This document shows positions 27,053-35,168 of a stretch of DNA of 37,159 nucleotides, one piece after another. The stretch is from Pedobacter sp. V48 (lineage in GTDB: Bacteria > Bacteroidota > Bacteroidia > Sphingobacteriales > Sphingobacteriaceae). The notes under the pieces are model-generated. The model worked only from the letters and a program-made list of their open reading frames with translations, did not search any database and was not told the DNA's origin. The translations under genes were made by a program, and so were the position numbers. The stretch covers positions 110,962-148,120 of the forward strand of contig NZ_AWRU01000001.1 in assembly GCF_000523515.1 (NCBI RefSeq). The letters run 5' to 3'. Each line of letters starts with the position of its first letter. The first letter of the stretch is position 1.

Positions 27053-27610
27053 ATGAAAAACTTAGGACACAAAGTTGTGGAGGGCTTCATTAATGGCAAT
27101 GAAGAATCTTTCAATCAAGTTTTTGACGTATTTAGTCGCTCTATCTGGTCGTTCTTCTATCAAAACACACGATCAAAGGAAATCACCGAAGAACTGGTGA
27201 ACAACACCTTTATGAGGTTGTGGAAATACAGAAGTAATATAGATCCTGAAAAGGGCATTAAAAATTACCTGAATAAGATTGCACGAAGCATATTTTACAA
27301 TTGGCTGGAGCAAGTTTCCAGAGATGAGAAAATGAAGGAGCGGTATAGCTCCGATTGTAAGCACAACGAACAAAACCTGCAGGAATGCAATGATCTGGAT
27401 ACCTCCATTGACCTTAAACTCTTAATTGATCATGTACATACGCTTTTGCCTGAAAAAAGAAGAAAAGTCTTTCTCCTTTCCAGATTCAGCGGCATGTCTT
27501 ATGCCGAAATCGCCTCACATCTTTCAATTGGAAAGGAAACTGTAAAAGATCACTTATCTAAAGCATCACAAACTCTTTCTGTATTAAATAAGACGGGAGA
27601 CTATATTTAA
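27053..27610 (+). CDS. FecI-like ECF RNA polymerase sigma factor
   Basis: A 185-residue sigma-70 family ECF factor of the Bacteroidota FecI type. Region 2 lies at about 20-90 (SFNQVFDVFSRSIWSFFYQNTRSKEITEELVNNTFMRLWKYR) and region 4 at about 128-172 (LLPEKRRKVFLLSRFSGMSYAEIASHLSIGKETVKDHLSKA, a helix-turn-helix). It is followed at 92 bp by a FecR-like gene and then an STN-domain TonB receptor, the classic order of cell-surface signalling. Expected to drive transcription of the receptor when the signal is received. Confidence 0.94.
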   Translation: MKNLGHKVVEGFINGNEESFNQVFDVFSRSIWSFFYQNTRSKEITEELVNNTFMRLWKYRSNIDPEKGIKNYLNKIARSIFYNWLEQVSRDEKMKERYSSDCKHNEQNLQECNDLDTSIDLKLLIDHVHTLLPEKRRKVFLLSRFSGMSYAEIASHLSIGKETVKDHLSKASQTLSVLNKTGDYI

Positions 27611-27702
27611 AATATATTTTGTCCGCAAGCCCCCCTTGCCCACAAGTTGTGCTGTATATGTTCATGTAAAGGCAGTTAATTGAGCTGTCTGAATATTATA
27701 CA

Positions 27703-28692
27703 ATGGATAACGATAAAAGAAAAGAACTGCTTGAAAAATTTGCGAACAGAACATTAACGCCTAGAGAGCTTGATGAGTTTTGGATGATGATAAAATCCGG
27801 AGCACATCAGGAACTTTTAGACGAGGATATTGATTTAGAGCCCGTAAATACCAGAGAATTACCTGCAGACATAGATGAGTCTTTATCAAATATTAAAAGC
27901 AGTCTCTCGAGCCAGATTGCACAGAAAAAACACCCGATAAAACTTATTTACAAAATCACCGCAGCTGCTGCAGCGATAATTCTACTCATTGGAGGATTTA
28001 AAGGCTATCAGTATTTCAGCTACATTCAGGACACAAAAACTTTTATTACGGTAAATGTTGCTGTTGGTAAAATGCAGAAATTGATTCTGGCGGACAGTTC
28101 GGTTGTTACAGTCTCATCAGGATCAACTTTTAGCTATCCTATAGCATTCACAAAAACAGAACGACGTGTTTTTCTTAGAAACGGAAAGGCCCTATTTGAA
28201 GTAAAAAAAGATCCCAGGAAACCATTTAGTGTTGAATCAGGAGACTTACAGACTACGGCTTTAGGAACTTCTTTCACCGTTCAATACAATGAGAGTTACC
28301 GATGGGAAAAAGTAAGCCTTTATACCGGCAAAGTAGTTATCAAACCCAGGGATAAGGCATCTAAACAAGCGCCCGTATTCCTTACCCCAGGCAAGGCATA
28401 CGAATACAATTATGGTAGTGGAAACATGAGTAGATTCGATTTGGCTGTTAATGATCCGATTGGCAAACCAGAATTACTTTTTGAGCATACTCCTCTTAAT
28501 GAAGCCCTATTCAGAATTAGCTCTTATTACAAAATAAGGATTGATTTTAATCCTAAAACCACAGTTTCATTTACAGTAAACGGAGATTTCAGCAATCAAA
28601 CTGCTGATGAAACATTAAAAAACCTCGCATTTATTCACCAATTAAAATTTAAGAAAACTGACAGTTTAAACTACAGATTAATGAAGAAATAA
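27703..28692 (+). CDS. FecR-family anti-sigma factor
   Basis: A 329-residue inner-membrane protein. The cytosolic N-terminal part (about 1-85) would hold the sigma factor; one membrane segment lies at about 86-105 (ITAAAAAIILLIGGF); the periplasmic FecR domain (about 112-220) includes LADSSVVTVSSGSTFSYP, FLRNGKALFEVKKD, KPFSVESGDLQTTALGTSFTV. The C-terminal DUF4974-type domain is STN-like (FEHTPLNEALFRISSYYKIRIDF). It is expected to contact the STN domain of the downstream receptor and release the sigma factor on signalling. Confidence 0.93.
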   Translation: MDNDKRKELLEKFANRTLTPRELDEFWMMIKSGAHQELLDEDIDLEPVNTRELPADIDESLSNIKSSLSSQIAQKKHPIKLIYKITAAAAAIILLIGGFKGYQYFSYIQDTKTFITVNVAVGKMQKLILADSSVVTVSSGSTFSYPIAFTKTERRVFLRNGKALFEVKKDPRKPFSVESGDLQTTALGTSFTVQYNESYRWEKVSLYTGKVVIKPRDKASKQAPVFLTPGKAYEYNYGSGNMSRFDLAVNDPIGKPELLFEHTPLNEALFRISSYYKIRIDFNPKTTVSFTVNGDFSNQTADETLKNLAFIHQLKFKKTDSLNYRLMKK

Positions 28693-28781
28693 GCTACTAA
28701 AAATTAAATCTCAAAAAGAAAGTGCCGTTCGGTAAAACGGCACTTTACAATGCGGGAGCAACCCGCTACTAAAAATTAAAT
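28693..28781 (+). repeat. 17-bp direct repeat pair flanking two hairpins before the TonB receptor gene
   Basis: GCTACTAAAAATTAAAT occurs at 28693-28709, right after the fecR-like stop, and again at 28765-28781, 35 nt before the receptor ATG. Between them is an 11-bp stem (28719-28729 with 28736-28746) and a small GCGGG/CCCGC hairpin (28752-28756 with 28762-28766). No U-tract follows the first stem. A shortened copy, TACTAAAAATTAAA, lies at 33043-33056, 10 nt before the last gene of the locus. Possible RNA processing or translation-control element. Confidence 0.7.
28719..28746 (+). terminator. 11-bp hairpin between fecR-like and receptor genes (attenuator or processing site)
   Basis: AAAGTGCCGTT pairs with AACGGCACTTT around a 6-nt loop. 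It lies 26 bp after the fecR-like stop. Without a U-run it is a weak terminator candidate; it may lower read-through from the sigma/anti-sigma genes or mark an mRNA processing point. Confidence 0.5.
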
Positions 28782-28815
28782 TTCATACTAATAGTAAAAA
28801 ATTTGTAACAAAAAT

Positions 28816-31800
28816 ATGCATTTTAAGATTCATATCCTAACGGATAAATTCATACAAAAAAAACATAACAGCCTTAAATTCAACCTCTCATTTTTATTTA
28901 TTCTGTTCGTCACACCTTTATTTTCTCAGGCGTATAAAGATATCAGTATACCAGTAAGCATTCATTTTACAAAAGTAAAGGCCGCTACCCTGCTTAAGGA
29001 ACTGAATAAGCAAACAAATTACAAATTTTACTATGATGATATGCTGGAACAGGTTGAACTGGAAAGCCTCAATTATACTAAAGCGCCTTTAGGGAAAGTA
29101 CTGTCGGAAATGACTCCATTAGGATTTGGATTCTCGCTTGTTAATAACTCCATTTCGGTAAGGTATTCCAAAGCTTCTTCCAGTATAAAGCGCATTAAGC
29201 AAGGCAAGATCACAGGAAAGGTGATTGACGAAAAGGGGCAGCCTATGCCCGGAGCAGGTATAAAGATAGTGGAGAACGGAAAGGTTATTCAAAGTAGTAT
29301 TGATGGCACATATTCGATAAGCATTGATCCGGGAACCTACACCTTAGAGGCAAGCTATGTAAGTTATCTGGCGAAACGCATTGGAGGGATACTGGTTGAG
29401 GAAGGCAAAGCCACACCACTTAGCATCGCTATGCAACCAGCTAATGAAATGCTGAAACAGGTGGTTGTACAGGGTAGTTATAAAAAAGAATCAATTGCCG
29501 GACTTTACGCCCAGCAAAAAAATTCAGCATCATTAACCGATGGCATCTCTGCTGAACAAATAGCTAAAACACCCGACAATAACGTAGGTGCTGTGTTAAA
29601 AAGAATTAGTGGTGTTACTACCCTAGATAATAAATATGTGGTAGTACGTGGCTTAACAGAGCGCTACAATCAGGCCATGATAGATGGAATTGTAGTTCCC
29701 AATACAGATATGAACAGGCGTAATTTTTCTTTTGACCTGATACCTAATGAACTAGTGGCTAGTGTTGTGGTTAATAAAACAGCAAGTCCAGATGTTTCTT
29801 CGGAGTTTGTTGGCGGACAGGTGATTGTAAACACATTAAGCATACCTGATCAGAATTTTCTAACGCTAAGCGTTGGTAGTGGTGGGAATACTCAAACTAC
29901 CGGAAAAGATTTTTTAACTGCCGGAGGAAGAGCAAATAAAGATTATTTTGCATTTGATGATGGCAGACGCGAGAAGCCTGTCGGCCTTGTTTCCTGGTCA
30001 ATGGCAAATGGACAGGATGATCCAAGGATTGAACATACTGATCAAAATGGTTACAAAACAGGATATATTGGTGCTATTGACCAAAGCAAAAAGTTCAACA
30101 ATAACTCTTTTCGTATTTACCAAACTCAGGCTTTACCCAATCAGAATTACCGGTTCACGATAGGGCGTGTATATGATCTTGACCAAAAGAAAGGGTTGAA
30201 AATTGGTTTTACAGGGGGATTAACTTATAGAAACACCCAACAAAGCAATGAATTTGAAACTTCAAGAGGGTACCCTTTAAAGTTAGATTATTTCAATTCT
30301 CCAGATACTTTAGGCCGTGGCACCGGTTATATTTTCAACACCACCTGGGGTGCTGTCCTAAATGGCGGTATACAAACTGAGAAGTTTAAAATAAATCTCA
30401 GGAACATCTTCACCAAGACTATGAATGAGGATTTTTATCAAACTATTTTGCTGGATGAAGGCACTAACCTGAAACAACAGACAAATTTGGTGGACCCGGT
30501 ATTCAGTGCAATAAATCAACACAAGGTTGATGCTGAACACCTCATCGGAAGTAAGGGTTTTAAGATAAGCTGGAGTGGAGCATATACCCATCTGAACCAA
30601 GAACATAAGGATTTACGTAATTTCAAATATTTCCCGGTTAAAAATACTTTCGGAAAACTTTATCAAAGACCAAATGTCACCGCAATAGATGACATTAAAA
30701 ACAATTACTCCGGTGATTACCGTTTATGGAGCGGAGTTATACAGAATGATTATAACTGGTCTTTAAACCTGAGCCAACCTTTCGATTTTTTACACGACAA
30801 AAGCCTTGTGAAAGCAGGTTATACCGGATGGTATAAAAAAAGGAATCAGAATATCAATATGGCTTCAATATATGCAAAGAGCCGAAACACTCCCCCAATT
30901 GGCGAACCCGATTATTATGATAGGTATGAGGATTTGTTAACCCCAGATAGGGTTGGCTACGGATTAAACCAGGCTTATTATTGGCTGGACGCAGGCAACG
31001 GGGATATAAGTAATGGAGATTCAAAGTATCATGCAGCTTACCTGATGCTTGATCAGCGGTTCTTTCAGAAATTGCGTCTGGTATATGGACTCAGGGCAGA
31101 AAACTTTAATCTTAAAAGCGCCCAGGATGCGGAGATTAGAAAAAGGGAGAGACTAGAACAACAATTTCCGGATGCGATTTATACCAGTGCAGTACCAGAG
31201 CAGACTGGTGAAAAAAACTGGTACTTCCTTCCTTCTGTCAACCTAATCTATAGCACAAGCCCCAAAACAAATTTAAGAGCTGCCTATACCAAAACAATCA
31301 TAAGGCCGGATTTCAGGGAGACCATGGTTTATGCTTTCCCAGACCCCTTGCTTCAGGCGCTGATTATGGGTGGAAATATAAAAAGTACAAAAGTTCAGAA
31401 TATGGACATTCGCTATGAGTTTTATCCTAATCCGGATGAAATTATATCTATTTCCGGATTTTACAAGTATTTAGAAAATCCTGTAGAGCTGGTCAATGAA
31501 ACGCCGAGTGCAAATCAAACAGTTCTTGTTTATAAAAATCAGCATTCTGCAAAGAACTATGGGCTGGAAATAGAATGGCGCAAATCTCTTGGCATCATTA
31601 CATCTGCTTTGGATAATTTTAGCCTATATGGAAATGCAGCAGTAATATGGAGCGAGATCAAAACCCTTCAGAAAATTACCAATCCTGACTTTAATCCAGA
31701 TGAACCGGATGATGCCCCCCCATTTATCGAAGCGATACAATCCATAAAACGACCTTTGATTGGTCAATCGCCCTACATAATTAATGCAGGTTTGGCTTAT

Positions 31801-32145
31801 CAGTCTAAATTTATTGTCGCCAATGTATCATTTAACCGATCAGGTTACCGTTCCTATATCGTTTCCACTCCAGATGCAACCGAATTCCAGCAACCACGAA
31901 ACTTGCTTGATCTGCAGCTGAGCGGAAAAGTACTCAACCAAAAAGCAGAGATAAAGTTCAATGTAAGCAATTTGCTAAATGCAACAGATTCATTCTATAA
32001 CAATGCCAATTCCTGGGGAGAGGGTATCAGTCAGACAAAGCCAAGTAAGGGCTCTGATAAATACGAGCCAGAATTTGGAGACAGAATGCGTTATCGCGTT
32101 AAGTACGGGCGCACCTATAATTTATCTTTTACTTATAACTTTTAA
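28816..32145 (+). CDS. STN-domain TonB-dependent outer-membrane receptor (FecA-like transducer)
   Basis: A 1109-residue receptor. Signal peptide ends near residue 38 (LFSQA). An STN domain follows at about 43-116 (KVKAATLLKELNKQTNYKFYY), the part that talks to a FecR protein. Then a CarboxypepD_reg-like domain (about 131-205, ITGKVIDEKGQPMPGAGI), the plug (about 236-342, with NNVGAVLKRISGVTTL, VRGLTERYNQAMIDG and SSEFVGGQVIVNT), and a barrel ending in YNLSFTYNF. No SusD partner is adjacent, so it is not a SusC-type glycan importer; iron complexes or another scarce ligand are possible. The start at 28816 gives a long pre-signal stretch; a later start is possible. Confidence 0.93.
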   Translation: MHFKIHILTDKFIQKKHNSLKFNLSFLFILFVTPLFSQAYKDISIPVSIHFTKVKAATLLKELNKQTNYKFYYDDMLEQVELESLNYTKAPLGKVLSEMTPLGFGFSLVNNSISVRYSKASSSIKRIKQGKITGKVIDEKGQPMPGAGIKIVENGKVIQSSIDGTYSISIDPGTYTLEASYVSYLAKRIGGILVEEGKATPLSIAMQPANEMLKQVVVQGSYKKESIAGLYAQQKNSASLTDGISAEQIAKTPDNNVGAVLKRISGVTTLDNKYVVVRGLTERYNQAMIDGIVVPNTDMNRRNFSFDLIPNELVASVVVNKTASPDVSSEFVGGQVIVNTLSIPDQNFLTLSVGSGGNTQTTGKDFLTAGGRANKDYFAFDDGRREKPVGLVSWSMANGQDDPRIEHTDQNGYKTGYIGAIDQSKKFNNNSFRIYQTQALPNQNYRFTIGRVYDLDQKKGLKIGFTGGLTYRNTQQSNEFETSRGYPLKLDYFNSPDTLGRGTGYIFNTTWGAVLNGGIQTEKFKINLRNIFTKTMNEDFYQTILLDEGTNLKQQTNLVDPVFSAINQHKVDAEHLIGSKGFKISWSGAYTHLNQEHKDLRNFKYFPVKNTFGKLYQRPNVTAIDDIKNNYSGDYRLWSGVIQNDYNWSLNLSQPFDFLHDKSLVKAGYTGWYKKRNQNINMASIYAKSRNTPPIGEPDYYDRYEDLLTPDRVGYGLNQAYYWLDAGNGDISNGDSKYHAAYLMLDQRFFQKLRLVYGLRAENFNLKSAQDAEIRKRERLEQQFPDAIYTSAVPEQTGEKNWYFLPSVNLIYSTSPKTNLRAAYTKTIIRPDFRETMVYAFPDPLLQALIMGGNIKSTKVQNMDIRYEFYPNPDEIISISGFYKYLENPVELVNETPSANQTVLVYKNQHSAKNYGLEIEWRKSLGIITSALDNFSLYGNAAVIWSEIKTLQKITNPDFNPDEPDDAPPFIEAIQSIKRPLIGQSPYIINAGLAYQSKFIVANVSFNRSGYRSYIVSTPDATEFQQPRNLLDLQLSGKVLNQKAEIKFNVSNLLNATDSFYNNANSWGEGISQTKPSKGSDKYEPEFGDRMRYRVKYGRTYNLSFTYNF

Positions 32146-32149
32146 AAGC

Positions 32150-32926
32150 ATGTCATCATACAAAAAAATAATCCTTTTAACCCTGTCACTAGGCTGTTTC
32201 CTACTTGCATGCAAGAAAGAAATTGCACTAACAGCTCAGCGATTTGGAAAAATAAATTTTGGAAATCAAACATCAGTTAACCCATTGATCATCGATTATA
32301 ACGGCAACACATTTTCGGTCGGACTTGATCTCACTAAAAACATTAAAGTGCCAAGCGGAAAAGGTATACTGAGCTTCAAAGATAATAAGGGCAATGTTTT
32401 AACGGACACTACTATTACTATTGAAGAGAACAGCATCAGGAATTTAGTACTGTTCCAACCCTCTCCAGATACAAAAGCAGCATTAATAGAAAATAATCAG
32501 GAAAATGAGGTCCGTCCTGAGGGAGGCTTCATGAAAATTAAAATTGCTAATCTCGCACCAAAGTGTCTACCAAAAAATGTAGATATCATTATGAAGATGC
32601 TTGACAATAATCTTGGAGATTTTGCTGACCTGGATACCATTGAAAATGTAAGTTCCAACTTTGGAGGATATCTTAATTGCAAAACGTTTACTCCTGTAAC
32701 TGGCGACGGCTATCTCCTATTCTATATCATCGATCCCATCACAAAACAACCTTTACATGAAGGTTTTGCTGGGGTTGTTGATATTAACGATTATAATAAT
32801 GGAATCTTTTACAACATCATCACCTTATATATCAATGAGCAGACTGTAGAAGCATCAGGTGCAAATATGACTGGAACTGACGGCAAACCCTATCAGGTGC
32901 AGGTAAATGCATTATTTATGAATTAA
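32150..32926 (+). CDS. Unassigned lipoprotein paired with the STN-domain receptor
   Basis: A 258-residue lipoprotein I do not recognise. The ATG at 32150, 4 bp after the receptor stop, is followed directly by a signal peptide with lipobox FLLAC (C21) and KK, so I reject a longer in-frame start inside the receptor gene. The body is predicted mostly beta (alternating hydrophobics, as in GKILSFKDNKGNVLTDTTI-like stretches), and a second part begins GGFMKIKIANLAP. C-terminal half has two Cys (CLPKNVDI and LNCKTF). Tight coupling to the receptor suggests a surface-exposed partner that presents ligand or shapes the channel. Confidence 0.78.
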   Translation: MSSYKKIILLTLSLGCFLLACKKEIALTAQRFGKINFGNQTSVNPLIIDYNGNTFSVGLDLTKNIKVPSGKGILSFKDNKGNVLTDTTITIEENSIRNLVLFQPSPDTKAALIENNQENEVRPEGGFMKIKIANLAPKCLPKNVDIIMKMLDNNLGDFADLDTIENVSSNFGGYLNCKTFTPVTGDGYLLFYIIDPITKQPLHEGFAGVVDINDYNNGIFYNIITLYINEQTVEASGANMTGTDGKPYQVQVNALFMN

Positions 32927-33066
32927 ACTGGCCAACTCTAATTTAAACAAACACTTAACATAAATAACATAACAATTTGAATATTAAATTATTAAAATAA
33001 ATAAATAATATTAATTTAACACTACACCCCTTAACTTAGCAGTACTAAAAATTAAAATCAAAAAAA

Positions 33067-34506
33067 ATGGTAAAACATTTGAAAAACGCAGGCCTGGTAG
33101 CTATGGTAGCCGCCGCCGCTCTTACAGTTTCAAGCTGTAAAAAAGATCAAAACAACGACGGAAGCGGTAACTTCAATCGTTCTTTATCAGCAGGATTTTC
33201 GAATCCAACTCAAAGTATTCCGGTAAACACAGGTGGTGTGATCCAGGACAACTTTGACGGAAATGCAACAGACAACATTATTAATCTAACCAGCAGCAAA
33301 GTTTGGTTAATTGATGGGGTTAGTTATGTACCTTCTGGTAAAACTTTAAAAATTCCTGCAGGAACAATCCTTTCATCAGGAGTAGACAAAAACTACACCG
33401 GTACTCAAACCAATCCTGATACAGGATTACCGGAAACTGTTACCAAACCGATCCACGGTGTTCTGGTAGTAGTCAAAGGTGCTAAAATTGATGCTGTAGG
33501 TACTGAGGCTTTGCCAATTGTATTTACTTCTCCGGCAGCTCCTGGTAGTCGTGTTGCAGCAGATTTTGGTGGCATCATTTTATTAGGTAATGCACCAACT
33601 AATAAACCAACCAGTACTGTAATCGAAGGATTGCCTACTCCTCCTGCTGGCGTTGATGTTAGTTATGGTGGTTCAACAACTGCCGACAATTCAGGAACAT
33701 TAAAGTTCGTAAGGATTGAATATCCAGGCTTTAAACTTTTTGCTGACAATGAAATCAATGGTTTAACCTTAGGCGGTGTGGGTTCTGGCACTACTTTAGA
33801 TCACATCCAGGTAACTTACTCAGCTGATGACAGTTTTGAATTCTTCGGTGGAACTGTAAATGCAACCTACCTTGTAGCTGCCGGTGGCGATGATGACGAT
33901 TTCGATTTCGATTTTGGATACACTGGTTCTATCCAATATGCTGTTGGGTTAAAAGCCATCAATTCTACACACAGTACTTCAGGCGGAAGTTCTGATGCAA
34001 ACGGGATTGAATCTGACAATGACAAAACTGGAAGTACTTTAACTCCAAGAACAAAACCTACTTTAAAAAACTTCACCATACTTGGAACAAATGCAAACAA
34101 TACTGCATTAAAGTTGGGTAATCGTTGGAGAAGAAATTCTGGTCTTGACATTCAGAATTCTGTGATCGCTGGTTTCCCTGCAGGTGTTATCTATGAAGGT
34201 GGTGCTTCAGGTACTTATACCAATAATATCCTACATGCTTTTGCCGCAGCAGGTGGCTCAGTAACGCCTGATAATACTGGTGCTTCAGCAAATGCCTATT
34301 TAAAATTAGGCTCTGCACTTCCTACTTCTTTCTACGCAGGTCCTACAGCAGCAAATTATACAACCTATAGCTATAGCCCTGATGTATTGATCCCTCAGGC
34401 AACTTCTCCGGTAGGAACCCGTGGTGCAATTGCAGCTGGAACAGCTGTTGGTACTACCTGGTTAAAAACCTGGACAGAGTTTAATGCACAGAAAAAAGTT
34501 TATTAA
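33067..34506 (+). CDS. Secreted repeat-rich lipoprotein, probable parallel beta-helix, function unknown
   Basis: A 479-residue lipoprotein: signal and lipobox TVSSC (C24) with KK. The body has repeated short Gly/Asn-rich turns with alternating hydrophobics (KIPAGTILSSG, KGAKIDAVGTEALPIVFTS, DFGGIILLGNAPTN, FVRIEYPGF, LDHIQVTYSADDSFEFFGG), the look of a right-handed parallel beta-helix. An acidic stretch GGDDDDFDFDFGYTG lies at about 272-286, possibly a metal (Ca) site. No catalytic motif is recognised. Similar proteins are common beside Bacteroidota TonB receptors. Its ATG lies just after a partial copy of the repeat that precedes the receptor gene, hinting at shared control. A strong terminator follows. 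Function not assigned. Confidence 0.82.
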   Translation: MVKHLKNAGLVAMVAAAALTVSSCKKDQNNDGSGNFNRSLSAGFSNPTQSIPVNTGGVIQDNFDGNATDNIINLTSSKVWLIDGVSYVPSGKTLKIPAGTILSSGVDKNYTGTQTNPDTGLPETVTKPIHGVLVVVKGAKIDAVGTEALPIVFTSPAAPGSRVAADFGGIILLGNAPTNKPTSTVIEGLPTPPAGVDVSYGGSTTADNSGTLKFVRIEYPGFKLFADNEINGLTLGGVGSGTTLDHIQVTYSADDSFEFFGGTVNATYLVAAGGDDDDFDFDFGYTGSIQYAVGLKAINSTHSTSGGSSDANGIESDNDKTGSTLTPRTKPTLKNFTILGTNANNTALKLGNRWRRNSGLDIQNSVIAGFPAGVIYEGGASGTYTNNILHAFAAAGGSVTPDNTGASANAYLKLGSALPTSFYAGPTAANYTTYSYSPDVLIPQATSPVGTRGAIAAGTAVGTTWLKTWTEFNAQKKVY

Positions 34507-34528
34507 CCCTCAATTCCCCTTGTTTCCA

Positions 34529-34558
34529 GAGCAGCCATTAAATGGCTGCTCTTTTTTT
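34529..34558 (+). terminator. Rho-independent terminator after the beta-helix lipoprotein gene
   Basis: GAGCAGCCATT pairs with AATGGCTGCTC (34529-34539 with 34541-34551, tight loop) and is followed by seven T. It lies 22 bp after the stop and ends the sigma/receptor locus. Confidence 0.92.
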
Positions 34559-34682
34559 AGGTTGAAAAAACCTGCCTTATTAAAAAACCGTATAAAAATG
34601 AAGCTGTTTAAATAGTAAAACGAGTCGTAATTAAGCCCTTAAATTGTCGCATTAATACCTCATATGGGCTTACTTTTTTCTA

Positions 34683-34690
34683 TAGTTTTG
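34683..34690 (+). promoter_or_regulatory. Candidate -7 element for the SRPBCC gene (TAGTTTTG)
   Basis: TAGTTTTG matches TAnnTTTG exactly, 34 nt before the ATG at 34725. No TTTG at canonical -33 spacing is seen. Being after the terminator, it supports an independent transcript. Confidence 0.45.
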
Positions 34691-34724
34691 TTAAACAACA
34701 CATTAACCCTAAAAAAATATTACT

Positions 34725-35165
34725 ATGAAAACATTACAGTTCACTAAAGAGATCAAAGCACCGGTCCAAAAAGTTTGGAGCACGCTTTGGAATGAGCCAA
34801 CTTATTCTCAATGGACAGACGCCTTTAATCCTGGTGGTGGTTCCAAAGTAGAAAGTGATTGGAAGGTTGGCGGAAAAACACTCTTCCTGGATGGAAAAGG
34901 CAACGGTATGGTTAGTACTATTAAAATAAAAAATGAGCCTTATCACATCGTATTTGAGCATTTGGGTGAAGTAATAGATGGCAAAGAAGATACCACCAGC
35001 GAAAGGGTGAAAAGTTGGGCAGGATCCCTGGAAGAATACCATCTTTCTGAAGACAACGGCATTACTAAACTTAAAGCTTCAGTGCAAGTAGGAGAAGAAT
35101 GGGAAGAGGTTATGAATAACGGCTTTACCAAAGGCCTGGAAGAAGTAAAAAAACTTTCAGAATAG
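34725..35165 (+). CDS. SRPBCC/START-like (AHSA1-type) small protein
   Basis: A 146-residue soluble protein with the SRPBCC ligand-binding fold pattern: FTKEIKAPVQKVWSTLWNEPTYSQWTDAFNPG at the N-terminus and the closing KASVQVGEEWEEVMNNGFTKGLEEVKKLSE helix. Such proteins bind small hydrophobic ligands or act as Hsp90-activator-like folds; function is not known here. It stands alone between the terminator of the receptor locus and the convergent sulfatase, 3 bp from the latter's stop. Confidence 0.85.
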   Translation: MKTLQFTKEIKAPVQKVWSTLWNEPTYSQWTDAFNPGGGSKVESDWKVGGKTLFLDGKGNGMVSTIKIKNEPYHIVFEHLGEVIDGKEDTTSERVKSWAGSLEEYHLSEDNGITKLKASVQVGEEWEEVMNNGFTKGLEEVKKLSE

Positions 35166-35168
35166 ATA

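Noticed and set aside
28693..28781. CRISPR-like array
   Set aside because: Only two full repeat copies with one spacer that folds into hairpins, and no cas genes.
31979..32926. Longer start for the lipoprotein inside the receptor gene
   Set aside because: The extra 57 residues precede a proper signal peptide and lipobox and lie entirely in receptor coding sequence; ATG 32150 is the natural start.
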